Notes under the pieces: model-generated
Told to the model about the DNA's origin: nothing
Seen by the model: the letters and a program-made list of their open reading frames with translations, nothing else
Databases searched by the model: none
Assembly (NCBI RefSeq): GCF_019263585.2
Contig: NZ_JADQDF010000001.1
Span: 2,294,001 to 2,358,000 of the forward strand
Length of the DNA: 64,000 bases
Origin: Pseudonocardia oceani
GTDB lineage: Bacteria; Actinomycetota; Actinomycetes; Mycobacteriales; Pseudonocardiaceae
Direction: 5' to 3'
Translations under genes and position numbers: made by a program
Shown: piece by piece, positions 1-9,896 of the stretch
Position numbering within the stretch: position 1 is the first letter of the stretch
Layout: every line of letters begins with the position of its first letter

Positions 1-214
1 GCCACCCGCGCTCGCCCCGGTGGTCGTCGGCGAGATGCTGCGCCTGGCGCGGGAGCGGGTGGTCGTCGCCGTGCCCTACGAGGACGAGCCCAACGCGGCC
101 TGGGGCCACGTCCGCACCTTCGACGCCGCGGCGCTCGACGCGCTCGGCGCCGCCACCGGGCGGCCCTACCGGATCGAGGACCACCACGGCGGTTGGCTCG
201 TCGTCGACGTCTGA
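1..214 (+). CDS. C-terminal end of a SAM-methyltransferase-like protein (partial)
   Basis: Only the last 70 or so codons are in the window (reading frame beginning at base 2), ending at TGA 212-214. The visible part has a buried strand RVVVAVPYEDEP, then WGHVRTFD, and ends HHGGWLVVDV. A hydrophobic strand followed by a turn with a conserved FD is typical of the C-terminal part of class I SAM-dependent methyltransferases. From memory the tail resembles the mycofactocin oligosaccharide methyltransferase MftM, which would fit the iron-type alcohol dehydrogenase at 47.6 kb, but this was not checked. Third positions are almost all G/C, so the reading frame is real; the function is only a guess. 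Confidence 0.55.
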   Translation, partial: PPALAPVVVGEMLRLARERVVVAVPYEDEPNAAWGHVRTFDAAALDALGAATGRPYRIEDHHGGWLVVDV

Positions 215-354
215 TCAGACCGCACCGCGCCCCGGTGCAGGCGGTGCGCGAGCGGCGAGGGCGCCGTGAACAGCCAGACGTCCGACGCGAGCGTTCCCCG
301 GATCGCGACGCCGTGCAGGACGTCGAGGGCGGGGACCCGCGTCCGCTCAGCCAC
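166..354 (-). pseudogene. 5' remnant of a DUF418 membrane-protein gene
   Basis: A GTG start at 354 overlaps by 8 bases the end of the preceding gene (stop at 347), as in a translationally coupled operon. The first 35 residues include LDVLHGVAIRGTLASDVWLF, the typical start of DUF418 membrane proteins (consensus-like LDVLRGIAILGTLxxNVWIF). DUF418 proteins are normally several hundred residues with many membrane helices; here the frame runs only 62 codons and enters, antisense, the end of the convergent gene at 1-214. I read it as a gene whose 3' part was lost by deletion. A functional short peptide is possible but unlikely. Confidence 0.6.
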
Positions 355-931
355 GGACCGGTTCCCGCGGCGGCGCGAGCGTGGCCCACAGCGGGCCGAC
401 GCCGAACCAGATGACGACGACGGGCACCAGCCGTGCGCCCCAGCTCCACATGGGGTCGGTCGTCCACGCCACCGGCTCGGGTACCGCGGTGCCCGCCACC
501 AGCGCCGTCAGCCCCATGACGGCCAACGCGACGCCCCAGCCGAGCGCGAGCTTCCCCCACTCGACCCACTCGTGGCGCACCTTCGTGATCCCGTACCGCG
601 GGGCGCCCGGTGGGGGCGGCCCGTCGGCGAAGCGGTGGGCGAACCGGCCGTCGGCCCAGCGGATCACCGAGTGCCCGAACGCCACTGTGAACCCGAGGTA
701 GACCGCGGCCAGCCCGTGCGTCGCGCCCGGTGGGGAGCCGCCCGCCACGTCCAGCAGCGACGCCGGGACGAGCACGACGTCGAGCACCGGCACCGACACC
801 AGCAGCACCGTGCTCAGCCGCCGGGCCCGCAGCACGTACCGCGTGGCGAGCCCGGCGAGCAGGAGCACCCAGAACAGGACCTCGCACGCGCCGATCAGGA
901 GCACGAGGGGTTGCGTCAGCATCTCGGCCAT
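347..931 (-). CDS. Integral membrane protein, five predicted helices, function unknown
   Basis: A 194-residue protein from ATG 931 (a second ATG lies at 922). Five hydrophobic stretches are visible: near residues 5-27, 36-58, 68-90, 120-143 and 160-182, separated by short charged loops (YVLRARR, GITKVRHEWVEW). No catalytic motif was recognised. It sits directly upstream of the DUF418 remnant and overlaps its start, so the two were probably one operon, and it is divergent from the sensor kinase at 1031 with 99 bases between. Genes of this type beside NarL-family two-component systems are common in actinobacteria, but a role cannot be assigned. Confidence 0.75.
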   Translation of the reverse strand: MAEMLTQPLVLLIGACEVLFWVLLLAGLATRYVLRARRLSTVLLVSVPVLDVVLVPASLLDVAGGSPPGATHGLAAVYLGFTVAFGHSVIRWADGRFAHRFADGPPPPGAPRYGITKVRHEWVEWGKLALGWGVALAVMGLTALVAGTAVPEPVAWTTDPMWSWGARLVPVVVIWFGVGPLWATLAPPREPVRG

Positions 932-1030
932 GCCGCGAGCGTGCCGCGTCGCGGCGCCGCGGTCGTCGGGCGCGAGGACGACCCGGTGTACCTCCTTCGA
1001 TCGACGCACGGGCCCCGCAGCCGTGGTGGG

Positions 1031-2224
1031 ATGAGGAGCGTGACCGCCCGCGAGAGGTTCGAGGACGTGCTGCGCGCCGTCGCGTTCCTGGTGGTGGGCG
1101 TGATCCTCTACGCCGTCCTGCCCGACGGCGTGATCCGCTGGCGCCCCGACCTGCCCGAGCCGTCGACGGCGGTCGCCCTCGGCGTGCTGGCGGTGTCGTG
1201 CTCGGGCATCGCGCTGCGCCGCGGCCACCCCGTCCTCGGGCTCCTCGTCACCGTGGTGGCCATGCTCGCGGGGCCCTTCGCCGTCGGCGTCACGCACACC
1301 GGGTCGCTGCTCGCGCTCGGCGAGGCGCTCTACAACGCCGTCCTGCACTCCACGCTCCGCGCGAGCCGCTGGGTGGCCGCGTGCACCGGCGTGCTGACGG
1401 CGCTGGTCGCGCTGCGCATCCTGCTCGTCGAGGACGCCGCGTCGGCCGTGCGCACCGTCATGAGCCTCGGGCTGCTGCTCGCGATCCCGGTCTTCTGGGG
1501 CCTGGAGGTGCGCCACCTGCACGAGCGCGCCGAGGCCGAGCACGACCGCGCCGAGCACGAGCGGCGGGTCGCCGAGCGCGACCGCACCGCCGCGGTCGCC
1601 GCCGAGCGCAACCGCATGGCCCGCGACCTGCACGACGTCATCGCCGGGCAGCTCTCCGCCATCGCGATCCAGTCGGAGGCGGCGCTGACCGTCCCCGACG
1701 CCGACCCGGACGTCCTGCGCCGCGTGCTCGCGCAGGTGCGCCAGGGCAGCGTGGCGTCGCTGGCCGAGATGCGCACGCTGATCGGGCTGCTGCGCGCGGG
1801 CCAGGACGACGAGGAGCGCACCTCCCCCGGCGGGCTGGAGCGGGTCGGGGCGCTGGCCGACGTCGGGCGCGCCACGGGCCTGACCGTCGAGGTCGACGAC
1901 CGCCGCCCGCCCGGCGACCTGCCCGCCGCCGTCGACCTCGCGGCCTACCGGATCGTGCAGGAGTCGCTCACGAACGCGGCCAAGCACGCCCCCGGCTCGG
2001 CCGTGCGGGTCGTGCTGCGCCACGACGGCGACGAGCTGAACGTCGAGGTGGCCAACGACCTGGTCGACGGCGCGGCCGACGGCGGCGGAACCGGCACCGG
2101 CCTGCTCGGGCTGGCCGAGCGCGCGGCGGCGGTCGGCGGGCGGATCGACGCCGGGCCGCGCGGCCGGTCGTGGTCGGTGCGGGCGGTGCTGCCCGCCCCG
2201 TCGCCCGTCGCGGTGCCGCGGTGA
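1031..2224 (+). CDS. NarL-type sensor histidine kinase
   Basis: A 397-residue membrane kinase. ATG 1031 was chosen because coding character begins there; an in-frame GTG follows at 1040. The first ~160 residues hold several hydrophobic segments (LRAVAFLVVGVILYAVL, LGVLAVSCSGIAL, VLGLLVTVVAMLAG, VMSLGLLLAIPVFWGL) without a large external domain. A helical linker rich in E/R/H leads to the HisKA_3 phosphoacceptor RDLHDVIAGQ with His201. The ATPase domain shows the N-box VQESLTNAAKHA and glycine box GTGTGLLGLAER. Its TGA overlaps the GTG of the response regulator (GTGA), so the two are co-translated. The signal sensed is unknown. Confidence 0.9.
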   Translation: MRSVTARERFEDVLRAVAFLVVGVILYAVLPDGVIRWRPDLPEPSTAVALGVLAVSCSGIALRRGHPVLGLLVTVVAMLAGPFAVGVTHTGSLLALGEALYNAVLHSTLRASRWVAACTGVLTALVALRILLVEDAASAVRTVMSLGLLLAIPVFWGLEVRHLHERAEAEHDRAEHERRVAERDRTAAVAAERNRMARDLHDVIAGQLSAIAIQSEAALTVPDADPDVLRRVLAQVRQGSVASLAEMRTLIGLLRAGQDDEERTSPGGLERVGALADVGRATGLTVEVDDRRPPGDLPAAVDLAAYRIVQESLTNAAKHAPGSAVRVVLRHDGDELNVEVANDLVDGAADGGGTGTGLLGLAERAAAVGGRIDAGPRGRSWSVRAVLPAPSPVAVPR

Positions 2225-2865
2225 GCGTCCGCGTCGTGGTCGCCGACGACCAGGCCGCGATCCGCACGGGGCTCGTGATGATCCTCGGCTCGGTGCCCGA
2301 CGTGGAGGTCGTCGCGGAGGTCGGCGACGGCCTGGCCGCCGTCCGCGCCGCCACGGAGCTGCGGCCCGACCTGGTGCTCATGGACGTCCGGATGCCGGGG
2401 ATCGACGGCATCGAGGCGACGCGGCGGCTCGTCACCGACGAGGTGTGCGCGGTTCTGGTGCTGACGACGTTCGACATCGACGCCTACGTCGACGACGCGC
2501 TCGCCGCCGGCGCCGCCGGGTTCCTGCTGAAGTCGGTGTCGGCCCCCCAGCTGCTCGACGCCGTGCGCGCGGTGGCGCGGGGAGACGGCGTGCTCGCGCC
2601 GGAGGTCACCCGCCGCGTGCTGGCCCGCCTCACCGCACCCGCGCGGCGCCCGGAGCCGCCCGCGGGACTGGCCGACCTGACGCCGCGCGAGACCGACGTG
2701 CTCGCGTGTCTGGGCCGCGGCCTGTCCAACGCCGGGATCGCCGACGCGCTGATGATCACCGAGGCCACCACGAAGACGCACGTGTCGCGGGTGCTGGCGA
2801 AGCTCGGCGTCCGCTCGCGGGTGCAGGCGGCGATCGCCGCGCAGGACGCGGGCCTCGTGCCCTGA
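2221..2865 (+). CDS. NarL/LuxR-family response regulator
   Basis: A 214-residue regulator starting at GTG 2221 inside the end of the kinase gene. The receiver domain has the acidic pair DD (9-10), phosphoacceptor Asp55 in LVLMDVRMPG, the T of VLTTFD and Lys in FLLKS. After a short linker the C-terminal LuxR helix-turn-helix reads LTPRETDVLACLGRGLSN through TTKTHVSRVLAKLGVRSR. It is the cognate partner of the kinase at 1031 by overlap. Its targets cannot be read from the sequence; the convergent kinase gene ends 8 bases away. Confidence 0.93.
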   Translation: MSVRVVVADDQAAIRTGLVMILGSVPDVEVVAEVGDGLAAVRAATELRPDLVLMDVRMPGIDGIEATRRLVTDEVCAVLVLTTFDIDAYVDDALAAGAAGFLLKSVSAPQLLDAVRAVARGDGVLAPEVTRRVLARLTAPARRPEPPAGLADLTPRETDVLACLGRGLSNAGIADALMITEATTKTHVSRVLAKLGVRSRVQAAIAAQDAGLVP

Positions 2866-2872
2866 CCGCGTC

Positions 2873-3862
2873 TCAGGGCGCGGCGGGTGCGGCCGGGGTG
2901 CTGGCGGTCGCCGGGACCGGCGGCGGGGACAGCAGCGCCACGGCGCCGAAGCCGGCGGCCAGGAGCAGGGCGGCGGCGGCTGCGACCGGCAGCGCGGCGC
3001 GGCGGGCCGGGCGGCCGGGCGCGGCCGAGCGGCGGTGCCGCGCACCGCGGCGGTGGCGCGACGGCGCGGTGAGGGCGGCGGCGACCTCGGCCGCCGTCGG
3101 CCGGGTCGCCGGGTCGTCCTGCGTCATCGCGTCGAGCACGGCACCGAGCCCGTCGGGCAGGTCGGCGGGCACGGTCGGTCGCCGGTGCAGGCGCGCGGTG
3201 GCCGACTCGGCCGCCCGGCCCGGGTACTCCCGGCGCCCGGTGAGGGCCTCGAGCAGGACCAGACCCAGCGCGTAGACGTCGGCGGGCGGGCCGACGTCCT
3301 GCCCGCGGGCCTGCTCGGGGGCCAGGAACGCGGCGGTGCCGACGATCATCCCGGCCTCGGTGGAGTCCGCGCCGTCGAGCCCCTTCGCGATGCCGAAGTC
3401 GGCGAGGTGCGCGCGGCTGCCGTCGCCGAGCAGGACGTTGGCGGGCTTGACGTCCCGGTGCACGATGCCGCCCGCGTGCACGTGCGCCAGCGCGTCGGCG
3501 AGCTGCGCGCCCATGCGCCGGACCCGGTCGGCAGGCACCGGGCCGGACCCGATGCGCTGGGCGAGCGTCGGGCCCTCCACCAGGTCGGTGACCACGAAGG
3601 GCCGGCCGGACACGGTGCCGCCGTCGCGCAGGCCGACGAGACCGGGGTGGTCGAGCCGCGACAGCGCGTCCATCTCGCGCCGCTGCTGGCGGCGGTCGTC
3701 GGCGGTGGCGCCGGGGTGGAACAGCTTCACGGCGACGCGCACCCCGTCACGGAGGTCCCGGCCGCGGCGCACCACGGCCGAGGACCCGACCCCGATCACG
3801 GGACCGAGCCGGTAGCGGCCCGCGACGACCTGACCCTCGGGATCCTCGCCGCCGGTGCTCAC
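2873..3862 (-). CDS. Ser/Thr protein kinase, cytoplasmic kinase with one membrane anchor
   Basis: A 329-residue Hanks-type kinase. GTG 3862 has a GGGGGA sequence about 11 bases upstream; an in-frame ATG at 3895 would add 11 residues but lacks a ribosome site. Motifs: Gly-rich loop GVGSSAVV, catalytic Lys46 in VAVKLF, HRDVKPANVLL catalytic loop, DFGIAK, and APEQ. After the kinase domain comes a basic stretch (RHRRGARHRRSA), one membrane helix (ALPVAAAAALLLAAGFGAVALL) and only ~15 Pro/Ala residues outside, so there is no PASTA or other external sensor. It lies just downstream of a second kinase with which it shares about half its sequence by eye, so the pair looks like a tandem duplication. Confidence 0.9.
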   Translation of the reverse strand: MSTGGEDPEGQVVAGRYRLGPVIGVGSSAVVRRGRDLRDGVRVAVKLFHPGATADDRRQQRREMDALSRLDHPGLVGLRDGGTVSGRPFVVTDLVEGPTLAQRIGSGPVPADRVRRMGAQLADALAHVHAGGIVHRDVKPANVLLGDGSRAHLADFGIAKGLDGADSTEAGMIVGTAAFLAPEQARGQDVGPPADVYALGLVLLEALTGRREYPGRAAESATARLHRRPTVPADLPDGLGAVLDAMTQDDPATRPTAAEVAAALTAPSRHRRGARHRRSAAPGRPARRAALPVAAAAALLLAAGFGAVALLSPPPVPATASTPAAPAAP

Positions 3863-3923
3863 GCCGTCCACGTTCCCCCGTTCGCGGCGTTCCATGCGTG
3901 ATCGACACGCAGGGGGGCCACTC

Positions 3924-5267
3924 TCAGTTGCGACCCGACGCGCCGTCGCGGCCGTGTCCCTGGCCGCGCGACCCGCCGCTGCCGCTGCTGTCGTCGGCGC
4001 TGCCGCTGTCGCTGTCGCTGTCGTCGTCGGCGCCGCCGCTGCCGTCGTCGCGGGCCCGGTCGTCGCTGCCGGCGCGTTCCCGGCCGCTGTCGTCGGCCCG
4101 CTCCTCGTCGTCCCGCTCCTCGTCGTCCCGGTCCTCGTCGTCCCGGTCCTCGTCGGCCCCGTCGTCGCCGCTCCGCTCCTCGGCCGTACCACCGGTGCCG
4201 CTGTCCCGGACCGCCACCGGTGACGCACCCCCGGTGGCGGGCGCGGTCGTGCCGGCCACCGGGGAGGCGACGACCGGCTCGGGCACGGTCACGGCCGGCG
4301 CGCTCAGCTCGGGCGTCGCGACCAGCGGCGCGGCCGCGGGCGGGGGCGCCGGTGCCGCCCCGGTCAGCAGCACCGCGACCAGCGTCGCCGCGGCCGCGCC
4401 GAGCGCCCCGGCCAGGAAGGCCCACGGACGCCGCACCGCCGCCACCGGCGCCGTCTCGACGGCCGGGTCGGCGCCGAGCAGCGCGGCGACCGCCGCAGCG
4501 GTCAGGCGGCGGGCGGGGTCGGCGGTCGTCATCGAGCGGAGCGCGCGGGCGAGTGGTCGGGGCAGGTCGCGCGGCACGTCCGGCGGGCGGTGCAGGCGGG
4601 CGGTGGCCGACTCGACCGACCCGCCCGGGTACTCGCGGCGACCCTTCAGCGCTTCGAGCAGGACCAGGCCCAGCGCGTAGACGTCGGCGGCACCGGTGAC
4701 CTCGTGCCCGCGCACCTGCTCGGGCGCCAGGTACGCGGCGGTGCCCAGCACGGCGCCGGACTGCGTCATCGTGGTGGCGTCGAGCGCGCGGGAGATGCCG
4801 AAGTCGGTGAGGCGCGGCGTGCCGTCGGCCTCGAGGAGAACGTTGGCCGGCTTGATGTCCCGGTGCACGATCCCGGCGGCGTGCACGGCGGCCAGCGCCG
4901 CGGCCATCCGCGCGCCGAGCGCGACGACCGCGTCGATGTCCAGCGGCCCGTCGAGGGCGATGCGCTCGGCGAGCGACGGCCCGTCGACGAGGTCGAGCAC
5001 GAGGTAGGGCGTGCCGGCGTCGACGCCGCCGTCGTGCAGGGCCACCAGCCCGGTGTGCCGGACGCGCGTGAGGGCGTCCATCTCCCGGCGGTGCCGCCGC
5101 GGGTCGTGCACCTCGGCGCTCGCGTGCAGCACCTTCAGCGCGACGACGGCACGGCGCTCGCGGTCCCACGCGCGGTGCACGACCGCCGACCCCCCGGTCC
5201 CGACGACGGGGCCGAGCTCGTAGCGGTCGGCGATCACGCCCGGGGAGGACGACAGCGGGCCGGTCAC
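3924..5267 (-). CDS. Ser/Thr protein kinase with acidic extracellular tail
   Basis: A 447-residue kinase from GTG 5267. Kinase motifs: GTGGSAVV loop, Lys45 in VALKVL, HRDIKPANVLLE, DFGISR, APEQVRG. A single membrane helix ([24 protein letters not shown], about residues 290-315) is followed by a Pro/Ala/Val linker and then ~90 residues dominated by D, E, R, S and G (repeats such as DRDDEDRDDEERDDEE, then DDSDSDSGSADDSSGSGG). The tail would be outside the cell; an acidic D-rich sequence could bind cations such as calcium, but no defined domain is recognised. It is probably the first gene of a two-kinase unit; 61 bases separate its stop from the start of the next kinase. Confidence 0.9.
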   Translation of the reverse strand: MTGPLSSSPGVIADRYELGPVVGTGGSAVVHRAWDRERRAVVALKVLHASAEVHDPRRHRREMDALTRVRHTGLVALHDGGVDAGTPYLVLDLVDGPSLAERIALDGPLDIDAVVALGARMAAALAAVHAAGIVHRDIKPANVLLEADGTPRLTDFGISRALDATTMTQSGAVLGTAAYLAPEQVRGHEVTGAADVYALGLVLLEALKGRREYPGGSVESATARLHRPPDVPRDLPRPLARALRSMTTADPARRLTAAAVAALLGADPAVETAPVAAVRRPWAFLAGALGAAAATLVAVLLTGAAPAPPPAAAPLVATPELSAPAVTVPEPVVASPVAGTTAPATGGASPVAVRDSGTGGTAEERSGDDGADEDRDDEDRDDEERDDEERADDSGRERAGSDDRARDDGSGGADDDSDSDSGSADDSSGSGGSRGQGHGRDGASGRN

Positions 5268-5339
5268 CCGTCGATGGTGTCGGACCGGAGGCCGGTCCGC
5301 ACGATCGGGCGACCGGCCCGCGTCGTCAGCGCGTCGGCG

Positions 5340-6151
5340 TCAGGCGCCGGCTGCGGTCGTGAGCGCCCGCTTGGTGAGCACGCGCGCCAGGTGGCGGCGG
5401 TACTCGGCCGTGGCGGTGAGGTCGGCCGTGGGCTCGGTGCCCTCGGCCGCCAGTGCGGCGGCGTCGGCGATCGAGGCACCTTCGGCCAGCGCGGCCTCGG
5501 TGGCCGAGGCCCGCAGCGGCGTCGGGCCCATGTTGACCAGCCCGACCCGGCCGTCGACGGCGGCGACCGCGACGATCGCCCAGTCGTTGGCCCGGCGCGT
5601 GAACTTCTCGTACGCCCAGCCCGCCGCGCCCGTGCGGGGCACGCGGACCTCGGTGATGAGCTCGTCGGGCTCCTTCACCGAGGAGAACACCCCGGTGTAG
5701 AAGCCGGTCATCGGCACCGAGCGCTCGCCGCGCGGCCCGCGCAGCACGACCGTGCCGCCCAGGGCCAGCACCGCGGCCGGCAGGTCCGACGCCGGGTCGG
5801 CGTGGGCCAGCGAGCCGCCCAGCGTGCCGCGGTGGCGGATCTGCGGGTCGCCGACCGTGCGGGCGACGGCGGCCAGGAGCGGGCACTCGGCCTGCACGAC
5901 CTCCGACGACTCCACGGTGCGGTGCTTGGTGCCCGCGCCGATGGCGAGCTCGTCGCCCTCGACCCGGACGTAGTTCAGCTCGGCGAGCCGGCCGATGTCG
6001 ATGACGAGCTCGGGGGCGGCGAGGCGCAGCTTCATGACGGGCAGGATCGAGTGCCCGCCCGCCAGGACGGTGGCGTCCTCCCCGTGCTGGGCGAGCAGGG
6101 CCAGGGCACCGTCGAGGGTGTCCGGGCGCTCGTAGGCGAAACCGACGGGGA

Positions 6152-6155
<4 letters not shown>
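5340..6155 (-). CDS. FAD-binding subunit of a molybdenum hydroxylase (CoxM/XdhB type)
   Basis: A 271-residue protein matching the usual ~280-residue medium subunit of the CO-dehydrogenase/xanthine-dehydrogenase family. The two FAD contact motifs are present: [14 protein letters not shown] (residues ~32-45) and [17 protein letters not shown] (~109-125). ATG 6155 overlaps the stop of the 2Fe-2S subunit gene by four bases (ATGA), so the three subunits are translated in the order large-small-medium. The enzyme passes electrons from the Mo site through two 2Fe-2S clusters to this FAD. The substrate is not identifiable from this subunit. Confidence 0.93.
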
Positions 6156-6699
<544 letters not shown>

Positions 6700-6703
<4 letters not shown>

Positions 6704-8964
6704 TTCGTGCCCTCCGCGGACGCAGCGTTGATGGCTTCCCAGACCCGCAGGGGGCTGGTCGGCATGTCGATGTGGCGGACGCCGAGGTGCGAGACGGCGT
6801 CGACCACCGCGCTCTGCACGGCGGGCGTGGCACCGATGGTGCCCGCCTCGCCGATCCCCTTGACGCCCAGCGGGTTGACGTGGGTCGGCGTGGCCATCTC
6901 CAGCAGCGTGAAGCTGGGGAGCTCGGCCGCCGACGGGAACGCGTAGTCGGCGAACGTCGCCGTCAGCGGGTTGCCGTCGGCGTCGTAGACGACCTCCTCG
7001 AGCAGGGCCTGCGAGATGCCCTGCGCGATGCCGCCGTGCCGCTGGCCCTCGCACAGGAGCGGGTTGAGGACGGGGCCGGCGTCGTCGACGGTGATGATCC
7101 GGTCGACCACGGCCTTGCCCGACTCGACGTCGACCTCGACGACGGCGACGTGCGCGCCGAACGGGAACGTGGGCGCCCCGCTGTCGAAGTTCGAGTCGAT
7201 CTGCAGGCGCTCCTTCTCCGCGAGCGCCGCGAGCGTGATGCCCTTGTCGGTGCCGCGGACGTTGACCGAGCCGTCGGCGACCTCGAGGTCGTCGACGTTC
7301 GCCTCGAGCAGGTCGGCCGCGCGCTGCTTGGCCAGCTCCACGAGCTCGCCCGCCGCCTGGTAGACCGCGATGCCGCCGGTCTGGAGGCTGCGCGAGCCCA
7401 TGGTGCCCGCGCCGCGCGGGATCAGGTCGGTGTCGCCGTGCTTGACGGTGATCCGGTCGATCCCGATGCCGAGGTGCTCGCTCGCGAGCATCGCCCACGC
7501 CGTGGCGTGGCCCTGCCCGTGCGGGGAGGTGCCGGTGAGCACGGTGACGCTGCCGTCGGGGTGGACCTCGACGCTGGCGTCCTCGCTGAACGCGCCGCCG
7601 CCGGTGATCTCGACGAACACCGAGACGCCGATGCCGAGCTGCACGACCTCGCCGTTGTCGCGGCGGCGCTTCTGCTCCGCCCGCAGGTCGGCGTAGCCGG
7701 AGGCCTCGAGCACGGCGTCGAGCGCCTTCTCGTACTCGCCGCTGTCGTAGGGCGCGCCGCCCTTGGTGACGAGCGGGAACTGCTCGGCCTGGAGCAGGTT
7801 GCGCCGGCGGACCTCGGCCGGGTCCATGCCGATCTCGGCGGCGAACATGTCCATCGCCCGCTCGATGGCCGCGGTGGCCTCGGGCCGCCCGGCGCCGCGG
7901 TAGGCCGCGGTCGAGGTGGTGGTGGTGACGAGCACCCGGGCCCGCGACTCGACCTTCTCGATGTCGTAGACGCCCGGCGCCATCATGCGCGTGAACATCG
8001 GCAGCACCGCGCCCAGGCGCGGGTAGGCGCCGGCGTCGGCGAGCACGTCGAGGCGGTAGGCGGTGACCCGGCCGTCGCGCGAGCCGCCGATGGTGACGGT
8101 CTGCAGCTGCGCGCGGCCCTGCACCATCCCGGTCATGTTCTCGGAGCGGGTCTCGTTCCAGCGCACGGGGCGGCCGGTGTGCTTGGCGAGCCACGAGACG
8201 AGCGCGAACTCGGGGTCGGCGCCGATCTTCGCGCCGAAGCCGCCGCCCACGTCGGGGGTGATCACGTGCACCTGGGCGGCGTCGACGCCGAGCCAGCCGG
8301 CGACCTCGTCGCGGGAGGCCTGCGCGTTCTGCGTGGAGCACCAGAGCGTCAGTCGCCCGTCCGCGCCCCACACCGCGCTGGCGGCGCGGGTCTCCAGCGA
8401 CGCCGCGGCGAGGCGCTGGTTGACGATCTCCCGGGTGACGACGACCTCGCAGTCGTCGAACAGGTGCTCGTCGAACTCGTCCTTCAGCCCGAAGCCGTTG
8501 GAGGTGTTGGTGCCGGCCTCCTCGAACAGGAGGACCTCGTCGGTGGCCGCGGCCTTGAGGTCGACGACGGCCGGGAGCGGGTCGTAGTCGATCTCGACCA
8601 GGTCGGCGGCGTCCTGGCCCTGGTAGGCCTCCTCGGTGAGCACGGCGACGACCGGCTCCCCGACGAAGCGGACCTTGTCGGTCGGCAGCCAGGACCGGAC
8701 CATGCTCTTGTTCGCGCCCGGGAACAGCAGAGCCGGGGCGAGGTCGATCTCCGCGCCGGTCACCACGGCCACGACGCCGGGGGCCGAACGGGCCTCCTCG
8801 ACGTCGATCGAGGTGATCCGGGCGTGTGCCAGGGGGGACCGCACGAGGGTCAGGTGCAGTGCACCGGTGAGCCGCTCGTCGGTCAGGTCGTCGGTGTACG
8901 TGGCACCCCGCGAGAGGAACAGGGGGTCCTCTCGTCGGACCACACGCGTGCCCATGATGCTCAT
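6700..8964 (-). CDS. Molybdenum-binding large subunit, CoxL form II type
   Basis: A 754-residue catalytic subunit of the xanthine dehydrogenase/CO dehydrogenase family (aldehyde-oxidase-like N-terminal domain, then molybdopterin-binding domains). ATG 8964 was chosen; ATG 8955 is possible. The active-site loop reads AYRGAGR near residue 353, the form II signature, not the AYXCSFR of true form I CO dehydrogenase. The proton-abstracting Glu is in GIGEAG near residue 704, and the GGGFGAKIG motif is present. Form II enzymes have uncertain substrates (CO, aldehydes, purines, N-heterocycles), so 'CO dehydrogenase' would be an overcall. Moco assembly and maturation genes lie elsewhere in the window (17, 40-47 kb). 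Confidence 0.92.
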
Positions 8965-9014
8965 TCCGGCGACACTAGCCGGACGTGGTGGCTCCCGCCC
9001 ACGGCCGCCGGGCG

Positions 9015-9860
9015 CTACTCCTCCCACCACCGCCGCACGGTCCAGAGCGGCGACACCGGCCCGTGGCCGGCGCCCAAGGGGTAGGAGTGCCGGACCGCCT
9101 CGACGATGTAGCGCTTGGCCAGCGCCACCGCCTCGGGCACCGCCAGCCCGCGCGCCAGCCCGCACGCCACCGCCGACGCCATGTTGTCGCCGCCGCCGTG
9201 GGTGTTGCCCGTGTCGAAGCGCGGTCCGGGCAGCTCGGTGAACGTGCTGCCGTCGTAGAGGAGGTCGACGCAGCGGTCGGCGTCCTCCACGAGGTGGCCG
9301 CCCTTGACGAGGACGGACCGAGGGCCGAGCGCGTGCAGGACCTTCGCGGCCTCGTACTGGCTAGCGCGGTCGTGCACGTCGACGCCGACGAGCAGGCGGA
9401 CCTCGTCGAGGTTGGGAGTGACGAGCGTCGCACGGGGGAAGAGCAGCGAGCGGAAGGCGTCGAGGGCGTCGTCGGCGAGGAGGGGGTCGCCGTGCATCGA
9501 GGCGGCCACCGGGTCGACGACGAACGGCGTCGTCCCGCCGGCGCCGATGCCGACCCGGTCGCACGCCGCCGCGACGGCCTCGATCGTCGCCCGCCCGGCC
9601 AGCATCCCGGTCTTCGCCGCCCCCAGGCCGATGTCGAGGGCGACCGACTCGATCTGCGCCGCCACCGTCTCCGGCGGCAGCACGTGCACCCCGGTGACGC
9701 CCAGGGTGTTCTGCACGGTGACCGCGGTGACGGCCACGCACCCGTGGGCCCCGCAGGCCGCCATCGCGCGGAGGTCGGCCGCGACGCCGGCCCCGCCTCC
9801 GGAGTCGGTGCCGGCGATCGTCAGCACGCGGGGCGGGGTGACGCCCGCGGTGGGCTCCAT
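9015..9860 (-). CDS. thiD: Hydroxymethylpyrimidine (phosphate) kinase ThiD
   Basis: A 281-residue ribokinase-fold enzyme that phosphorylates HMP and HMP-P for thiamine synthesis. ATG 9860 is preceded by GGAGGTCACG, a good ribosome site. Signature segments: [20 protein letters not shown] at the N-terminus, [30 protein letters not shown], and the anion-hole sequence [13 protein letters not shown] in place of the more usual GTGCTLS-type run. That last loop differs from the common consensus and is worth a look. No TPP riboswitch is seen in the 36 bases before it, unlike thiO at 58 kb. Confidence 0.9.
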   Translation of the reverse strand: MEPTAGVTPPRVLTIAGTDSGGGAGVAADLRAMAACGAHGCVAVTAVTVQNTLGVTGVHVLPPETVAAQIESVALDIGLGAAKTGMLAGRATIEAVAAACDRVGIGAGGTTPFVVDPVAASMHGDPLLADDALDAFRSLLFPRATLVTPNLDEVRLLVGVDVHDRASQYEAAKVLHALGPRSVLVKGGHLVEDADRCVDLLYDGSTFTELPGPRFDTGNTHGGGDNMASAVACGLARGLAVPEAVALAKRYIVEAVRHSYPLGAGHGPVSPLWTVRRWWEE

Positions 9861-9896
9861 CGTGACCTCCGTCGGGGGCGGGTGTTGAATCGGATC

